DNA of 64,000 bases. It comes from Tenebrio molitor (taxonomy: Eukaryota > Arthropoda > Insecta > Coleoptera > Tenebrionidae). Each line of letters begins with the position of its first letter. The stretch's first letter is position 1. A model generated the notes under the pieces. It was not told the DNA's origin, ran no database searches, and was given only the letters and a program-made list of their open reading frames with translations. The stretch spans positions 620,001-684,000 of the forward strand of contig NC_091046.1 in the NCBI RefSeq assembly GCF_963966145.1, given 5' to 3'. Of this stretch, positions 10,801 to 24,300 are shown one piece after another. The translations under genes were made by a program, and so were the position numbers.

Positions 10801-13800
10801 AGCAGCAGCGAAGAGGATTCGAAACAGAAAATGAAAAAGAGCTGGGGACAGTATTCGCGTTCGCGTTTGATGCAGGTCGAACGGGAATTAGGGTATTCGG
10901 GAAGCGACAGTGACGAACTGATGCCGATACGTACGACGCAGAAAGCGGACGCGAAGACGATGTCGTCGATCTATTCGGACAGTGACAGTTCAGACGTGTC
11001 GATGAAGAACGACGATAAGTCGTCGAATGCGGCCAGCGATTCCCAACAGAACAGATTGAGGACCAAGGCGGCCGTCAAAGAGTTCTCCCATAAACCTTCG
11101 ACGTCCAAGAGTCCGAACAAGGCGAGTCCCGAGAATAAAAAGAAGAACAAAATTGAAACCGTCAAGAAAGAGAGTCCTTCCAAGAAGAAGGACTACGTCC
11201 CGTCAGATTTGATAGTTCCGCAAAGACAAGCGGCCAAGAAGGCCACGGAGAATCTGAAATCGACAACTTCGAATCGTGTCGTCAAAGAGCAAGCTCAAGA
11301 CGAGCCACCTCCAAAAGTCGAAGACAAACCGGCGAAAATTCAGAAACCTAAAGCGAGACCGACGAAAGAGGTCAAAGAGGTGGTTGTTAAAGAAACGAAA
11401 AAAGATGCGGTCAAAACAGGCGACATTTTCGATATAGACAAAGAAATGGACAAGTTGGACAATCTCGAGATTCTAGCCTACGTTCCTCAGAGGCAAGCCG
11501 CGAAAAAAGCGGCCGAACACATCAAGAGCGGCCTCGGCAAACCTGTGACCCAGACGGTCGCACCGTTCGACGACGACAAGACGACGAAGAAAGAAGCCGA
11601 AAGCAACAGCACAACAAAACAAGCGAAGAAAGAACCGGAAAAACCGGCTCGAGTGTCGGAGAGCAAAAGAAAGTCTTCCTCGAACAGCAGTTCGTCTTCC
11701 TCATCGAGTTCTTCCTCGGACACGACGACGTCGTCCAGTTCAGACAGCGACGACGAACCCCAAAAGGCCCAACAACCGCGATCGGAGAGTCTTTTCTCGA
11801 ATCAACAGAGTCGGGAAACGGCTAAGCGGACGAACGCCAAGGACTGGCCCTTTCTTGACAAGGGTGCCAAGCCAACAGCGCCGTCCAGCTCATCCTCCGA
11901 CTCGAGTGATTCTAGCCGTGCCCCCTCTCCTGCACCGAAACCAGTCGACAAAACAGCACCAGCACCACCACCACCAGCAGCACCAATCAGAAAGAGTCCC
12001 GATAAGAAACCAGCACCTCAAAGAGAGGAACAGACACGAATACGAGGCAAAGGACGACCGACAGCCAGAGGGAGGCCGAGGCCATCCAAGTCCGGTGATA
12101 GGGTCGGAGATGCTAATGTCAGGCCTAGAAATATGTCTGATAGCCAACGTGGCGATGTGGAAAGAGAACGAACTAAATCTAGGAAGGGAAAACAGGATGA
12201 AGTGGCCGATAGAGGTGAGAAAGAGACCGGCAAACCTAAATTACAGTCTCCGGTCCGGAAAACGGACAAGAAGCTGAACGACAACAACAAGCCGGAATCG
12301 GAAGTTTCGAATCTCGAAAGGGAGATACTCGAAAGAAAAGCGGGAAAGCAGGGTTCGAGCAAGACGAAGTCGACGCTGGACAGGTTGTTCGGATCACCGG
12401 AAAAGAAAACCGAGAGAGACGACAAAAAATCGCTCAACAAAACGACGAAACAACCAAGACCTGACAAGCTGAAGTCGACGGTCAAAGAGAACAAAGAACC
12501 GGAAAAAGTTTCGTCCACGGTGAAAAAATCACCAGTCAAAAATAAAAATATCGACGAGATTTTCACCGAGAAAACTGTGATGAACGAGAACAAGATCGAA
12601 CCGAAAGAGAAGAGCACCCCGAAGAGAGAAGAAGCTTCACAGCAAGTCAAGGTCGTAGAAATCGAAGAAGAGTACAAGCCGAACGAGAAGATCACCATCA
12701 TAGATTCCGATTCCGAAAAGAAGTCCTCCCCTCAAAAACCCTCCCAAGAATACCAGAACCGTTCGATTTTTTCACCTCCCCATCTCAAAGACAATTTACT
12801 CGATTTCGATAACTTGGACGACGGTTTCGGCATCTCCAAAGACGAAGAGATCATGAAAGGCCCCCTGACGTTCTCTTTCGGCAACACGAGTCTCTTCAAG
12901 GAAGATTCCAAGGAGGATAGCGCTCGCGAAACCCTCAATCTGGTCGAAAAGTTGCGAATGGAACTGTCGAAGAAGTCGACGAGTTGCGACGTGGACGACG
13001 GCGCCAGCGTCTCTTCCAGCACCAAAAACGAAAGCGACAGAACCGAGTTTGCCGAACAGGTGGTACCGAACAGCGTCGCCGAAGCCAAGAACGAAATCAA
13101 ACCGGACGAGGTCGCGACTGTCAACTTGGAGATGAGAGTCGAAGTGACCGAGACGACGACGTCGAAAGATTTCGAACAGGAGAGGAATCAAGATTATAGG
13201 TATCTCAGTTGCGAGGCTGACGTACCACTGGAACAGAACAAGAACATTCCCATTCAGCAGCACCACGGCCTTCCAGATCACGGTATCAGCGCCCAGGGCG
13301 ACGAGCGGTGGGTGCCACCCAGTGATGGTTATGCCAATGCACCAACAATAGGTAATTGCGACAGACAATTTCCCTATTTTCGTACTCGCGTAGATCGTTT
13401 TCTTTTGATTTTTATATAGTTGGCAGTGAAATTTGATAGTACTTTTGTTATCAGAGTTTTTTGTTTCTGTAAATAAAATGTTTACCTGTGGTAACTCTTT
13501 GGATTTAAAAGTCATCACATTATTCGTACACGTTGAATGAAAGAACACCCTCGAGTTTTCCCTGATCAATTAATAAATTCATGTGTGTGTGTGCACTTAC
13601 ACGTATAAATTGACGTTTATTTGTTGTAGATCCTGCGAGTTACGGCAGCGACAGCCAGTTGCCGCCACAGCCCCCTCAGACACCTCAACATTTCATGCAA
13701 CAATACTCAAACCAACCCGCACATCACAAGAACCAGTCCGTTTTGAACACATTACCCCCTCAGGTCGAAATGAGGTTACACGATGACGTCGTCAAGAGCC

Positions 13801-16508
13801 AATCGCCGACGTTACACGACAGAAGAATCTCACAGACACCCCTCAACAACGATCCCGCTTCGATGGATTGCATGCCTAGTCCTTCGCCCTACGCCGACAT
13901 GCACCCGCAAGCCAAATGGGCCGACAGCGAAATCATCAGTCGCAGATCGTCCTCGAGTTCGGCAGCTTCCACTTCGAGTTCGTGTTCGCGACGCAACGAC
14001 GAAGACGACCTCAAGATGAGACCGGACGTGATGATGGTCAACCATCAGGCGCTGGAAAACATGGGCTACCTCCAGCAGGGCATACCCTTCCCGCCCGAAC
14101 CGTTCCCCTCCTTCTCGGAAACGTCGCAGTTCGTCAGCCCGGTCAGCTTGTTCCCGCCGCCCAGCTTGAACACTTCTCTCGCGTTCCCCTCGACGGGTCC
14201 GGCTATGTTTCCTCCGGCTTTCGGTGCACCCTTTCCGGCTCCGCATTCGGTGATTCCCACGTTAGCCAAACCCGTGAACGAGACCGTGCAATACTCGTCG
14301 ACGTGCACGGCGACCTTCACTTCGTCGCAGCACAATATGGCCTTGACGGCGGCCATGGTCAACCTGCCGCCGAGCATCCCCAAAGAACTGGACTCGCCAC
14401 CCGAAGAGGAGGTTCCGACGCCCGTCGCTGCGGCGCCCGTTCCTTCGCAATCGCCCGCCGAAGAGACCACTCCACAGCAGCTGTCTTCGCCTAGTCCCTC
14501 CATAAAATCCAACAGTTCGGCGGGCAAGAAATCGCCCAGCAAACCGACAAGGACCTCGGCTCGGGTCACTTCGCAAGGAAAGAGTCCCAAACAGCAACAA
14601 CAACAACAAGAAACGGGGAAATCGGGCGTCGGACGAGGAGGTCGCGGTGATAATCGGCGGAATTCGGTCAAAAGTAACGCCTCTCGGGGTGGTCAAGGAC
14701 AGTTGCGGGGTAGAGGAAGAGGTCGGGGTCGAGGTCGGACGCATTCTTCGTTGAACAACGATTACGAACTTTTAGCTAACACGATACACAATAAGCTAGT
14801 GGGAACGGTGTACGATTTGAACTTCGACGACGACATCTCCAACGAAAATATGACCGACTTGAAGTCGATGAGAGAGAGGCGAAAATCGGTGGACGTGCAC
14901 GAGAGGAAGGCGGAGACGAAAGACAGTTCAGAGTCGCCGTCGCAGAAAAGCACAAGATCATACAACGCAGATCTGAGAGATCTGAGGCCGCCCACGCCGG
15001 TCGAAGAGGCCCGACCCAAAACGGCGGAAGCCGCAGAGGTGGAACCGATTTTTCCGGACATGGTACAACCCGTGCTGCCGGGGCCCGTAGACATGAGAAC
15101 GTACAGCGCCAATTTCGATCAGCAGAACTACAACGAGGCTAACTTGTTGAGAGCTTTCGCGACAGGAACGACGGAAACTCAAGTGAACGAAGAGATCGAC
15201 GAAGAGTTCGAGAAGGAGCTGCAGACGGCCCTGACCGCTCCGAGCAAGAAACTGGAAGAAGCTCCGACGCCCGCCGAAGTGGGTAACATCAAAGTGTCCT
15301 TGTCGGACTCGCGCAATCAGTTGAAGGTCAAGATCAAAGGACCCATCGCCAATTACTCGTCGACGATAGCCCCGTTGCCACCTCCCACCGTCGATCCGGT
15401 GACGGTTTCGAACATGAACTACGTTTCGAACAACGCCGTCAGCAACAATTCGATCGGAGCATCATCGGGTACGTCGAATCTCAGAAGGATGAGGAAAAAA
15501 GAACTGTTACGACAGTACTGGACGCAAGACATGAACATGGACGATTCCTCTTGCGCGTCAGGTTTCAACGCTACTCCTATCGTACCTCCAGTTAATCGTA
15601 CTATTATCACTATACCTAAGGCTGTGGCTTCTATGACCAGTATTCCTACAAAAGACGACTACAGAGATTACAGGACCGGTTCCGACGACGTGATCGAGAC
15701 GAAACAGCATCGAAAAGAGACAAAGTCGAGACCTCTGTCGAGGGAGCTGCGACAGCTGGACTTGTCGTTGGACGATGACGGACTGTTGGAGAGGAGAAGG
15801 AGTATCGGTTCGGTCGGCAGCAACAACTCGACGACGACGTACGACTCGTCCTTGAACAAGAGACGAGGTCGACCTCCGCGTCCCCAGCAGTCAACGGGCA
15901 CGCCCAGGTTGAAGATAAAGATCGCGGGCAACAGCATAGTGGGCAAGATCGACGACAAGCGAGACCGGATAAGGCCGCCCAAGAAACGTCTGGCGACCAT
16001 CAACATGCCCAGCGTCGAAGATCTGAAGCGCGAAAGCATGAAGTTCAGAAAATTGGTGATGGCCGATTTCGGCGACAGCAAAGAGAAGCGGAAAAAGAAA
16101 GACAAGAGCGAGAAACGCAAAAGTAAAAAGTTCAAACCCGAGGTGCACATCATCTCGAACGAGGCTCAGAATTCGACCAAGCTGATAATCAGGATAGGTA
16201 AAAAAGTGGAGGATAGGACTAGCGGTGGGGAAAATTGTGAATCGGCAAGTGGCGGTGGCGGTGGTGGTGGTGGTGCTGGTGCTGACGAAAAGATGACTCC
16301 GATCAAGCTGAAACTGTCACGGTGTCAAGAAGGCAGCGGTTACGTGATGAAGAGGGCGACACCAACCCAACAACCTCCCAGCACCGAGACCAAAGCGGAA
16401 GAGGCGACTCAACCGGGCCAGCCTCCTCCTTCGCCGCCTCCGATCAGCCTCCCGGAAGGGGTGCCTCCCCCGCCTCTGCCCCTCAACAAAGACTGTGAAG
16501 TTAGATGA
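7821..16508 (+). CDS. rno: PHD finger protein rhinoceros (JADE family)
   Basis: Exons 7821-7886, 7943-8253, 9099-13351 and 13630-16508 give 2,502 residues. All junctions have GT/AG and the phases agree. The N terminus (MSQRVKRPN, then the block APAELFRKDLISAMKLPDSE) matches Drosophila Rhinoceros, a nuclear protein that limits EGFR signalling in the eye. A PHD finger at residues about 223-273 (ICDVC...FCDSC...CVHQACYG...WLCCTC) is followed by an extended PHD at about 276-385 (CVLCPNKGGAMK...HVSCALW...YHVTCAFKHG). This pair is typical of JADE proteins, which are scaffolds of HBO1-type acetyltransferase complexes. The remaining 2,000 residues are low-complexity, Lys/Ser/Glu-rich and carry short Gln, Pro and Gly runs. 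The start is the first ATG in frame and agrees with the fly N terminus. Antisense open frames over the exons are shadows of biased codon use. Confidence 0.93.
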
Positions 16509-18318
16509 TAATCGTGTACCATAAATCCTCTTGATCTGTAATATAATAATAATAAATACGGTAGGTGACCGGTGAGGCAGGTTGTACAGACGCTAGCTGC
16601 TACTTCACCTGTTTTAAATCCACGTTGTTAAGCTGTCTAGTGTATGTGTAGGCTAAGCGAGCACATGTATGTCATTAATTTCAGTGTACAAAGTCAATTA
16701 CAGCCGCAAACGTGTAATCATATTTTTGTACATATTGTAAGTTATGGTATTTGTGAATATAAATAGTACTAATTTATATATATTAATATCATTTAAAATG
16801 ATTAACTCGTGTTGACAATTTTGATAGCTAGACTCGTTATAGAATTTCATCAGATATTGTACAGAACAAATGGCTTGAGTGCAATCTTTTTTATCGGTTG
16901 TTTGTTGTGAGAGAGCCATTATTTTATTATTGTACAGTTTTTATTATTTTTTAACATTCGTCATTGCGACATGTACTATAAATTACTTAAAAAGATTTTA
17001 TCTATTTATAGTTATATATAGTTAATTTTATTTTTTATATTCTGAATATGTTTTTATAAGTGTACGTGTTGTATCATAATAGTTTACTTCAAGTATTAAA
17101 GCACAAGCCATTTGTTGTTTCATGTTACATGATACAAAATAATATTATAATAAATAATATAAAATATGAACAAAGTCGAACGTTTTTCGGACAGTCCACA
17201 CACGACCCCCGACCCTTAATACTGCAGTTTCATCTTTTTTTTTTATGATATATCGACACGACAAAAGCACACTACATTCTCTTGTTACATGTAAATTTTC
17301 TTTACCAGCCGGACTGTAAAATGTACGTGTATGATTTCACAGATGTACACATAGTTGATTCGTGAATTATATTCAGTTTTATATAAAATTACAATTGTGT
17401 TGTGATTTATTTGAGGACCCACTATCTCTATTTGAACAGCTGAATCTCTGCCACGATAGTCACGTGTCAAATCTGATTGGAGTAGAGCAAAATAGGATTC
17501 AATTTATCAAAATGAAGGCCAGCGCAAGAGGTTTTGAACAATACGTATTTTCTTTTGTTTCATCATTACCTCAATTGAGAAAATGTAAAAGATTTCCATC
17601 GATTTTTCGAAGATCCTGCAACGCATGTATTGTGGGTTGCCTACGACCACTCATTTCTATTTTTCATTATCTTTCGTGTCAAGTCGTCGGTTTAGATATT
17701 ATATTGTTTTCAAAAACGAACAGTTGAATTTAAAAATGTCATCAATTGTCAAAATTGTGACAAGCAATGCTGTTCGGCATTATGGATATCTGATAAAAAA
17801 ATTTGGAATTTCCTTCGACCTAAATCGATACCGTGGCGCTATAGATGGATCAATTTTGGCCAGTTTTGTGACCCTGGAACTGACCGGGTCAAATCAAATT
17901 TCCATCGAACCCGCGTAGAGGGCCAACTTTTCCACCGATAAATCACGCACGCCGGCCGGATTCGTGCCAAAATCGGGACAACCGGGTCGCGCCGCCCCCC
18001 ATTTCCACGGAAAATTCGAATTTTTGAGGCGCCCTCCTCCGTCTAGGTAGGTTATCGATATTGTCTAATCTGTCAAACGTCATTCGCTTCGATGGTATCG
18101 GTTATCAATCATCCCATTAAAAACCGATGCTTGTCTCATTCCGATCCATGATCTCGACTCCGGTGAACGTCGGCAGAAGACGACGGCCGTGTGTGAACCG
18201 CGCCGCCGCCAGCTCTGTCGGTCAGTGGGTGCATAATCAATAGACGTCGAGTCGGAAGTGTCGGGAGCGGTGCTGTGTGTGGAGTGAATGAGACCCGTAT
18301 TTATTTGGCGAGGACACG
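16509..18318 (+). other. 3' UTR of rhinoceros and upstream region of nwk
   Basis: Poly(A) signals AATAAA are at 16551-16556 and 17149-17154. The AT-rich 3' UTR may reach either. From about 17,930 the DNA becomes more GC-rich, up to the nwk start at 18,319, which fits a promoter and 5' UTR. The short open frames at 17,060-17,918 are not recognised. Confidence 0.5.
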
Positions 18319-21300
18319 ATGCAGCCGCCGCCGAGAAAGGTGGGCAAACAGACCAATCCCGCGCCCAAAATAAATTTCAAAATTCCAGGGAAATTACGCC
18401 AAATTCCTGAAAAACCTCCACGGGGAACAGATCAACAAACTCGCGCTGAAGAACCAGCACGAGTGCGAACTGCTGGAGGACATTAGGATGTTCACGGTCA
18501 GACGGTCTGCCCTAGAAAAGACCTATTGCGAAGTAATTTGTTTTTCTCGTGCGAGACGCCCGACACTTATCGATTCTGTACTCTTACAGGAGTTACTCAA
18601 ACTCTCGTCCAGTTTTCTCAAAGATAAAAAAATTCCCAACATTCCGGACATCAAAATCGAAGGGGGCGAGGAAAAATGGTGAGTAGAGGCTCCCTAACAC
18701 CGCCGATGACGATGACACGGGCTGATCTTTTAATAATTGAAAACCAAATCTAAATGCATGTGGGACTTACTGATAATGTGGACTGGTGGGACTTGGGATT
18801 CGTGACCACGTAGGTAGGAAAACAATGGCACTAAACGAATTTCACATTTTTCAATGCGTATTTCTAAAATTGCTTTTTATTTTTTGTACATAGTTGCCAA
18901 ACATTTATCTTAAAATTTAAAAAAAACTTAAATTTGTACTTACGTACTTGAGCGATAACATTTTCCAGTCGTTAATTGGATCGTATTATGCAAAGATTAC
19001 GTGATTTATTGTTCTCAAAAACAAAAATCGACGATCTCGTGGTATGTTTTTACTCGGGAGCGATGAACCAGTCAGGTTTCAGTCTGGAAACTACTTCGAC
19101 ACTCATAAATCTGAAAAAAGAAAAGTTATTATTGTGAGTTTTCAGATTTATTAAAAAAGTATAGATGAACTAACACGTTTGTCGTTTAGTCCCAAATGAC
19201 CCTAGAAAAGCTTGGACTCTATAAAATGCAAAAAAAAATCAGCACACAAAATGTACATTTGTGTATTTAAATAATAATCAAAATTTCTTTCATGAAACTT
19301 ATATTAAATTTAATTGTTGTTTAGAAAATTCCACCGACTTAAGCAAGTGAAGGCACGGTTACACACATGAAACTTAAATGTTCTCGATTTACGTTTTAGG
19401 AATAAACTAATTTATTGATTATTTTACATGAAAATGTTAATTAAATATGAGATAAAATCGAATGATTTATAAAAAAAAATGAATTTACTGTTCAGTTTAC
19501 ATTTGAAAACGTTAATCTATAATAAATATGAGATAAAATCGAATAAGCAACGAAAAATAACAAAACTATGGCTTTCCTGTAATTAATGATTACACTAGAC
19601 ATTCTTATCTTCTCAAATTTTTCTCACATGAATCTTTTTACATTCCTAATATTGACTTTATTCAACAATTGTTAATATAAAATAACATGAAAAAAGTAAC
19701 CGATATGTGGGGAAAATAATATAAAGTTACATTTTTTTGACGAGAATTCAAAGTAAGAAAATTCTACAAAAATAGTTATTTATGTTAAAGCCCGAGGAAC
19801 GAGGGCTTTTAAATTCCCGAAGGCCATAATCGACAATTATGCCCGTGGTAAATACAACGTTTTATTCTATTTTATAATTTCTAAAAGATCAAACAAATAT
19901 TTAGTATTCCTTAAAGGAAATCAACTAAAAGTTGTGTCCATGCAAATTTAGTTAGCTATTTTGATGTTGTTAGGGTTACTGTGTATATAATCTATGATTT
20001 TCTTTAATTAAACCAACCGTTGCTTGGCAGATTTTTGACAAATCTGGGCCATAAAGGTCAATTTATGCCCTCATTTGGGGGCGTATAAAGACCATTATTG
20101 ACCAAAATAGAATAAATACAATTATTTAAAAAACAATTGCTGGTACATATTACACTCGTCTGTTAGTAATCACCAAAAAAATGTCAAAGAATGTCTGAAC
20201 TCCCGGTTACTCTTTTTCCGAATTTTGATCTAAACATATTCCCACTGTGGCCTATGTTGAATTGATTTTTACAAGAGAAAAATTCAGGTATTATTCGATT
20301 GTTCGATAGATTTTTGCTTTTTTTGTTCGACACTGTCAGAATTTGAGAATTTTCTCCTATGTGAACGGATTTTGATAAATGTCACCACTTGTCAAAACGA
20401 AACGTCAAGCTAATTTTAAAGGTTTTAAGCGATTTTGAGCTTTTAAGGGGCTCGTCGAACAAAAAAACGTTGTATTCAACTCGTTCATGTGTCAATTGGG
20501 CCAGTTTAAAACGCGAGTGAAACGAGCGTTTTAAAGGCCCACGAGTGCCAAAAAACCCCAATTTACACAAGAACTCGTCAAATAAACTACTATTATGTAA
20601 TATATATTTTTTTTAATAATAATTGTTATCCTTCATATTCATTTCTTTGTTTTATAAAACATTACACTTAGTTAATATCGAATTACGTATCAATAAATGT
20701 TTTTCACAATTATGAAAATTTCAAGAAAATAAATACAAATTCATGTACAGGTTTTGGGGACAAATAAGAAAGGTTACTGCAGAAAAATGTCGAAATTTGT
20801 TGACTCGATAAAATGTAAAATTTTGAAAAACTATACGGTGCCCTTTTTTAACGCTGGCCATAGACAATTTAATTCATACACTAAAAATCCCATAAGCAGC
20901 GGTGTTTTTGCCATTATGACAGCGAAAAAAGTTTTTTATTCGACACTGTCAGAATTTGAGAACTTTCTCCTGTGTGAACGGGTTTTAATAAATCTCACAA
21001 CTTGTCAAAACGAAACGTCAAGCTAATTTAAAAGATTTTCAGCAATTTGGAACTTTTGGGGGGCTCGTCGAACAAAAAAACGTTGTATTCAACTCATTCT
21101 TGTGTAATTTGGGCTTTTTTTGGCACTCGTGGACCTTTAAAACTCTCGTTTCACTCGAGTTTTAAACTGGTCCATTCATGCCAAAAAAAGCCCAAATTAC
21201 ACACGACCTCGTTAAATAAACTACTATTGCCCTAACTTTTCCAGCGACAAAACGGAACCTAACGTTTGAAAGCGTCTGATTCTAGTAGGTAGGTCTGCAT

Positions 21301-24300
21301 CATAGTGATTTACGTATTCATTAAATTGTCTTACCGAATTCACTCAAGCTTTTTTTTTTGGGTCGAAGTAAACTTAACATTTATAATTCGAGTTTTGTTG
21401 TCTGGCAATACTGCCCGAAAAAATTACTCGTCCTACGGACTCGTAATTTTTTCAGAGGCAGTTTTTTTCGTTAAATTGCCAGCCAACAAAATTCTCATTG
21501 AAATGACAAGTTTACTTCGACAAAAAAAAAGCTCTCGTGTAATTATAAGTGTTAAAAACTTTGGATCGTGTTAGTAAGCTTTTTAGCAAGAATTTTTAAG
21601 TGAAATTTGGCACAATATTAGATTGGTATTTTATAAATCAGTTTCAGTTTATTTTATACTACAGAATAAAATAATTACGGAATTATGTAATTAAAAAAAA
21701 GTACATTGAATTTATTTTTAATAATTGAAAAAAAAAAAAACATAAGTACATAACATTTTAGTTTTACAGTACAAAAATTTCCGATAAAATTGCCCAATCT
21801 GGAAATGCTTGCAGCGTTTCCACGTTGAATGGCAAGGGAAATCCTCTCGAAAAGGAATTTCTTTGATTTTGAATCGCCTGATTCCGCAATAAGTCGGTTT
21901 CCGATGACATTATTGAAATCGATGGCTTCTTTGCACCAAGGGCCTAAGGTTTCAAAGGCTAAACCTTTAATTACAAATTTGACGAAATAATTGAACATTG
22001 AATTTATTACATTATTTCTTGCCCAGAAGGTTTTATAACCGTTAGACAGTTACAAAATGTTCGACGAAATTTTTATGATCGTCTTGATTAGTGTCTTGCA
22101 GCCTATGGAAGACAGTTTGAACAACAACTTATGAAACGAAAATTCAAAAATAATTCAAATACATAGTTTAATATTGTTGAAGTAGAATTTTATTGATTTT
22201 GATGTAATTATGATTTCCTATGTTTTATGTTTATGAAATAAAACTGTCTATCCCATTCAATAATTTTTTTATCTGAAAAGGTGTCCATTGAAAATAATAC
22301 TAAGCCCAACTTACCCAGAAACGAGTTGCATACAAAATTTTATTGTTTGAATCGACGTCCCTGAAGCTTCCAAATCTTTTAAAAATGGTTTCGCATTTGT
22401 TTTTGACAGTTTTGACAAATTTTTCAAGAGCTGTCAGAAATATAACGTTGAATGTGTTGTCTAGCGCGACGGTTCGTTATCTGCTCATTTTGCTTTAAGG
22501 CAGTTAAGAGGCAGTTTACAAAGGAGAAAAATGAGAATTTATGACTTTTGAAAACAATAAATTTATTTTTGCTCTAATTCCGTGATTATTTTGTTTTGTA
22601 CGATGGGCCAAACTGAAATTCATTTGTAAAATACTAATCTAATATCCTGCCAAATTTCACTTGAAAATTCCTGCTAAAAAGCTTATTAATAGACCCGAAA
22701 CTTTTTAGCATGTAAATCCCTATGGTCAGCGTTAAAAAAAGGCACTGTATATTTACGTAAAAATACAATAAACAATTATGTTATAACAGCATACAACACC
22801 AGAAACATTCGTAAATATAGCAAATAATTACCAAATTTTAAAAATTATTATTATGTAATTAATGTTGATGTTAGTTCATTTTATTCTCGAATATTTATAA
22901 CATTTTGGGTAATTAATTTAAGAAAAAATGTCATCGGTTACTTTAGTTGCTGATCGTTAATTTTTCTCGCTGGAAGCGTAAAAATTTCAGGACGATTACT
23001 CCGAAAGAAAATCCGTCGTAATCCTTCCCTTTAAACGGACGGTCTCGAAAAGTGCCGTCGATTTTTTAACGCGGAAGTGCGTTTAATTACAAGAACTAGA
23101 CGGACGAGCTTTGCAAATTACCCGTTCATTTAACCGGAAACGCCTAATGGAAACGCTGAAAAATTCAGAGTTCTCCTGACTTATTCACCGAAAACGAAAG
23201 TTCACCGAGTAAATATAGGAAAAAAATTCCTCTACGTCTCCGTCTCTCTCCCACCTTATCCGCTGAATCGATGTCGTTCTTGCAGGAACATGTGGAACGT
23301 GTGGAGGACGGTGCTGGAGGAGAACGAGAAACTGGCGAGGGCGCGATTGGCAGCCGTCGAAGTTTTCCAACAACAAATAGTCGACGATGCGAAGATTTTA
23401 CGCTCGCACAAAATCCAAGGGGCGAAAAAAGTGAGCCGGGATTTACGAGGGGCGTCCTCGTTCGCTAATTCGAATGTTTCCAGTGTCTGGATCAGTTGGC
23501 CGTCATACAGAAGGAACTCCAAACGTGCGTTCAGGACGTGGACAAAACGAAAAAGTTGTACTTCGACGAGGAACACAGCGCCCACGGTGTTAGGGACAAG
23601 GCCAGGGACTACGAAGAAAAGTGAGTTTGTTCCGAGGTTTTTTCTGGCGGCTAGTTGGACGAGTGTCTGGGATTGGATGCTCGAAATGAATCGATAACTT
23701 TCTTCATTGTGTGTTGTGTGGAGTTCCGATCGTGTCATTAAATTTTTTATCGTCGTCGCTTTTAAAAGCCATCACCAATTTTTCTCTCAAATTGACAGTC
23801 GTCTGTTGGTCTATTGGTATATATTATATTCAACATAACAAAATATAATTAATCCAAAAAAAAAAACACAAAAAGAAAACAAACAAGTATTTGCTTTGAC
23901 GACCTACAACGGGTTAGCTCCGGACGACGTAAAAACGCGCATTTCCGCCGTGTTTAACGTCATAATGAAATTTTTATCCTTGATGAAATTTCCTTAATTC
24001 CCGGCATCGAAACTTCGTTATCCTCGACCTTCGCACATTACAAATTCTTGCACAACCTCAGTATTCCGGCCCCGTTCCGAACCTGATGGTCGAATTCCCT
24101 CCTTATGAAAATGGATGGAAAACTTCTCGTCCCATTTTTTTTTTGTTCTTTTTCGAGTGATGAATTTCCTCGGGAAAATCACGGTCTCTTTGTACGAACG
24201 GATCGATCCCGCTGTCAAAACAATCTTTTGAGCGAAGTTCGATTCGAATAATTGCTTCCGACGGTCAGTTTTTAAAATGTTTTCCTCGAAGGAAGTCCGC

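Larger units (their letters stand above)
20833..22750. mobile_element. Transposon-like block of about 1.9 kb with inverted ends, containing a nested insertion
   Basis: TATACGGTGCCCTTTTTTAA at the left matches, in reverse complement, the right end near 22750 (TATACAGTGCCTTTTTTTAA) and continues for about 30 bp. Inside, a second inverted pair of about 100 bp is clear (21550-21655 against 22611-22712). The flanking TA dinucleotides would fit Tc1/mariner. The compound repeat at 20930-21232 has inserted into the left part. The limits are approximate. Confidence 0.55.

Noticed and set aside
12018..13569. Long antisense open frames over rhinoceros
   Set aside because: Ser/Leu/Phe-rich shadows of the Lys/Glu/Ser-rich coding strand, with no family motifs and no splice structure.
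19440..19560. Repeated TATGAGATAAAATCGAAT looked like a short repeat array
   Set aside because: Only two copies 80 bp apart, with no spacer regularity. CRISPR arrays are not expected in an insect nuclear genome.
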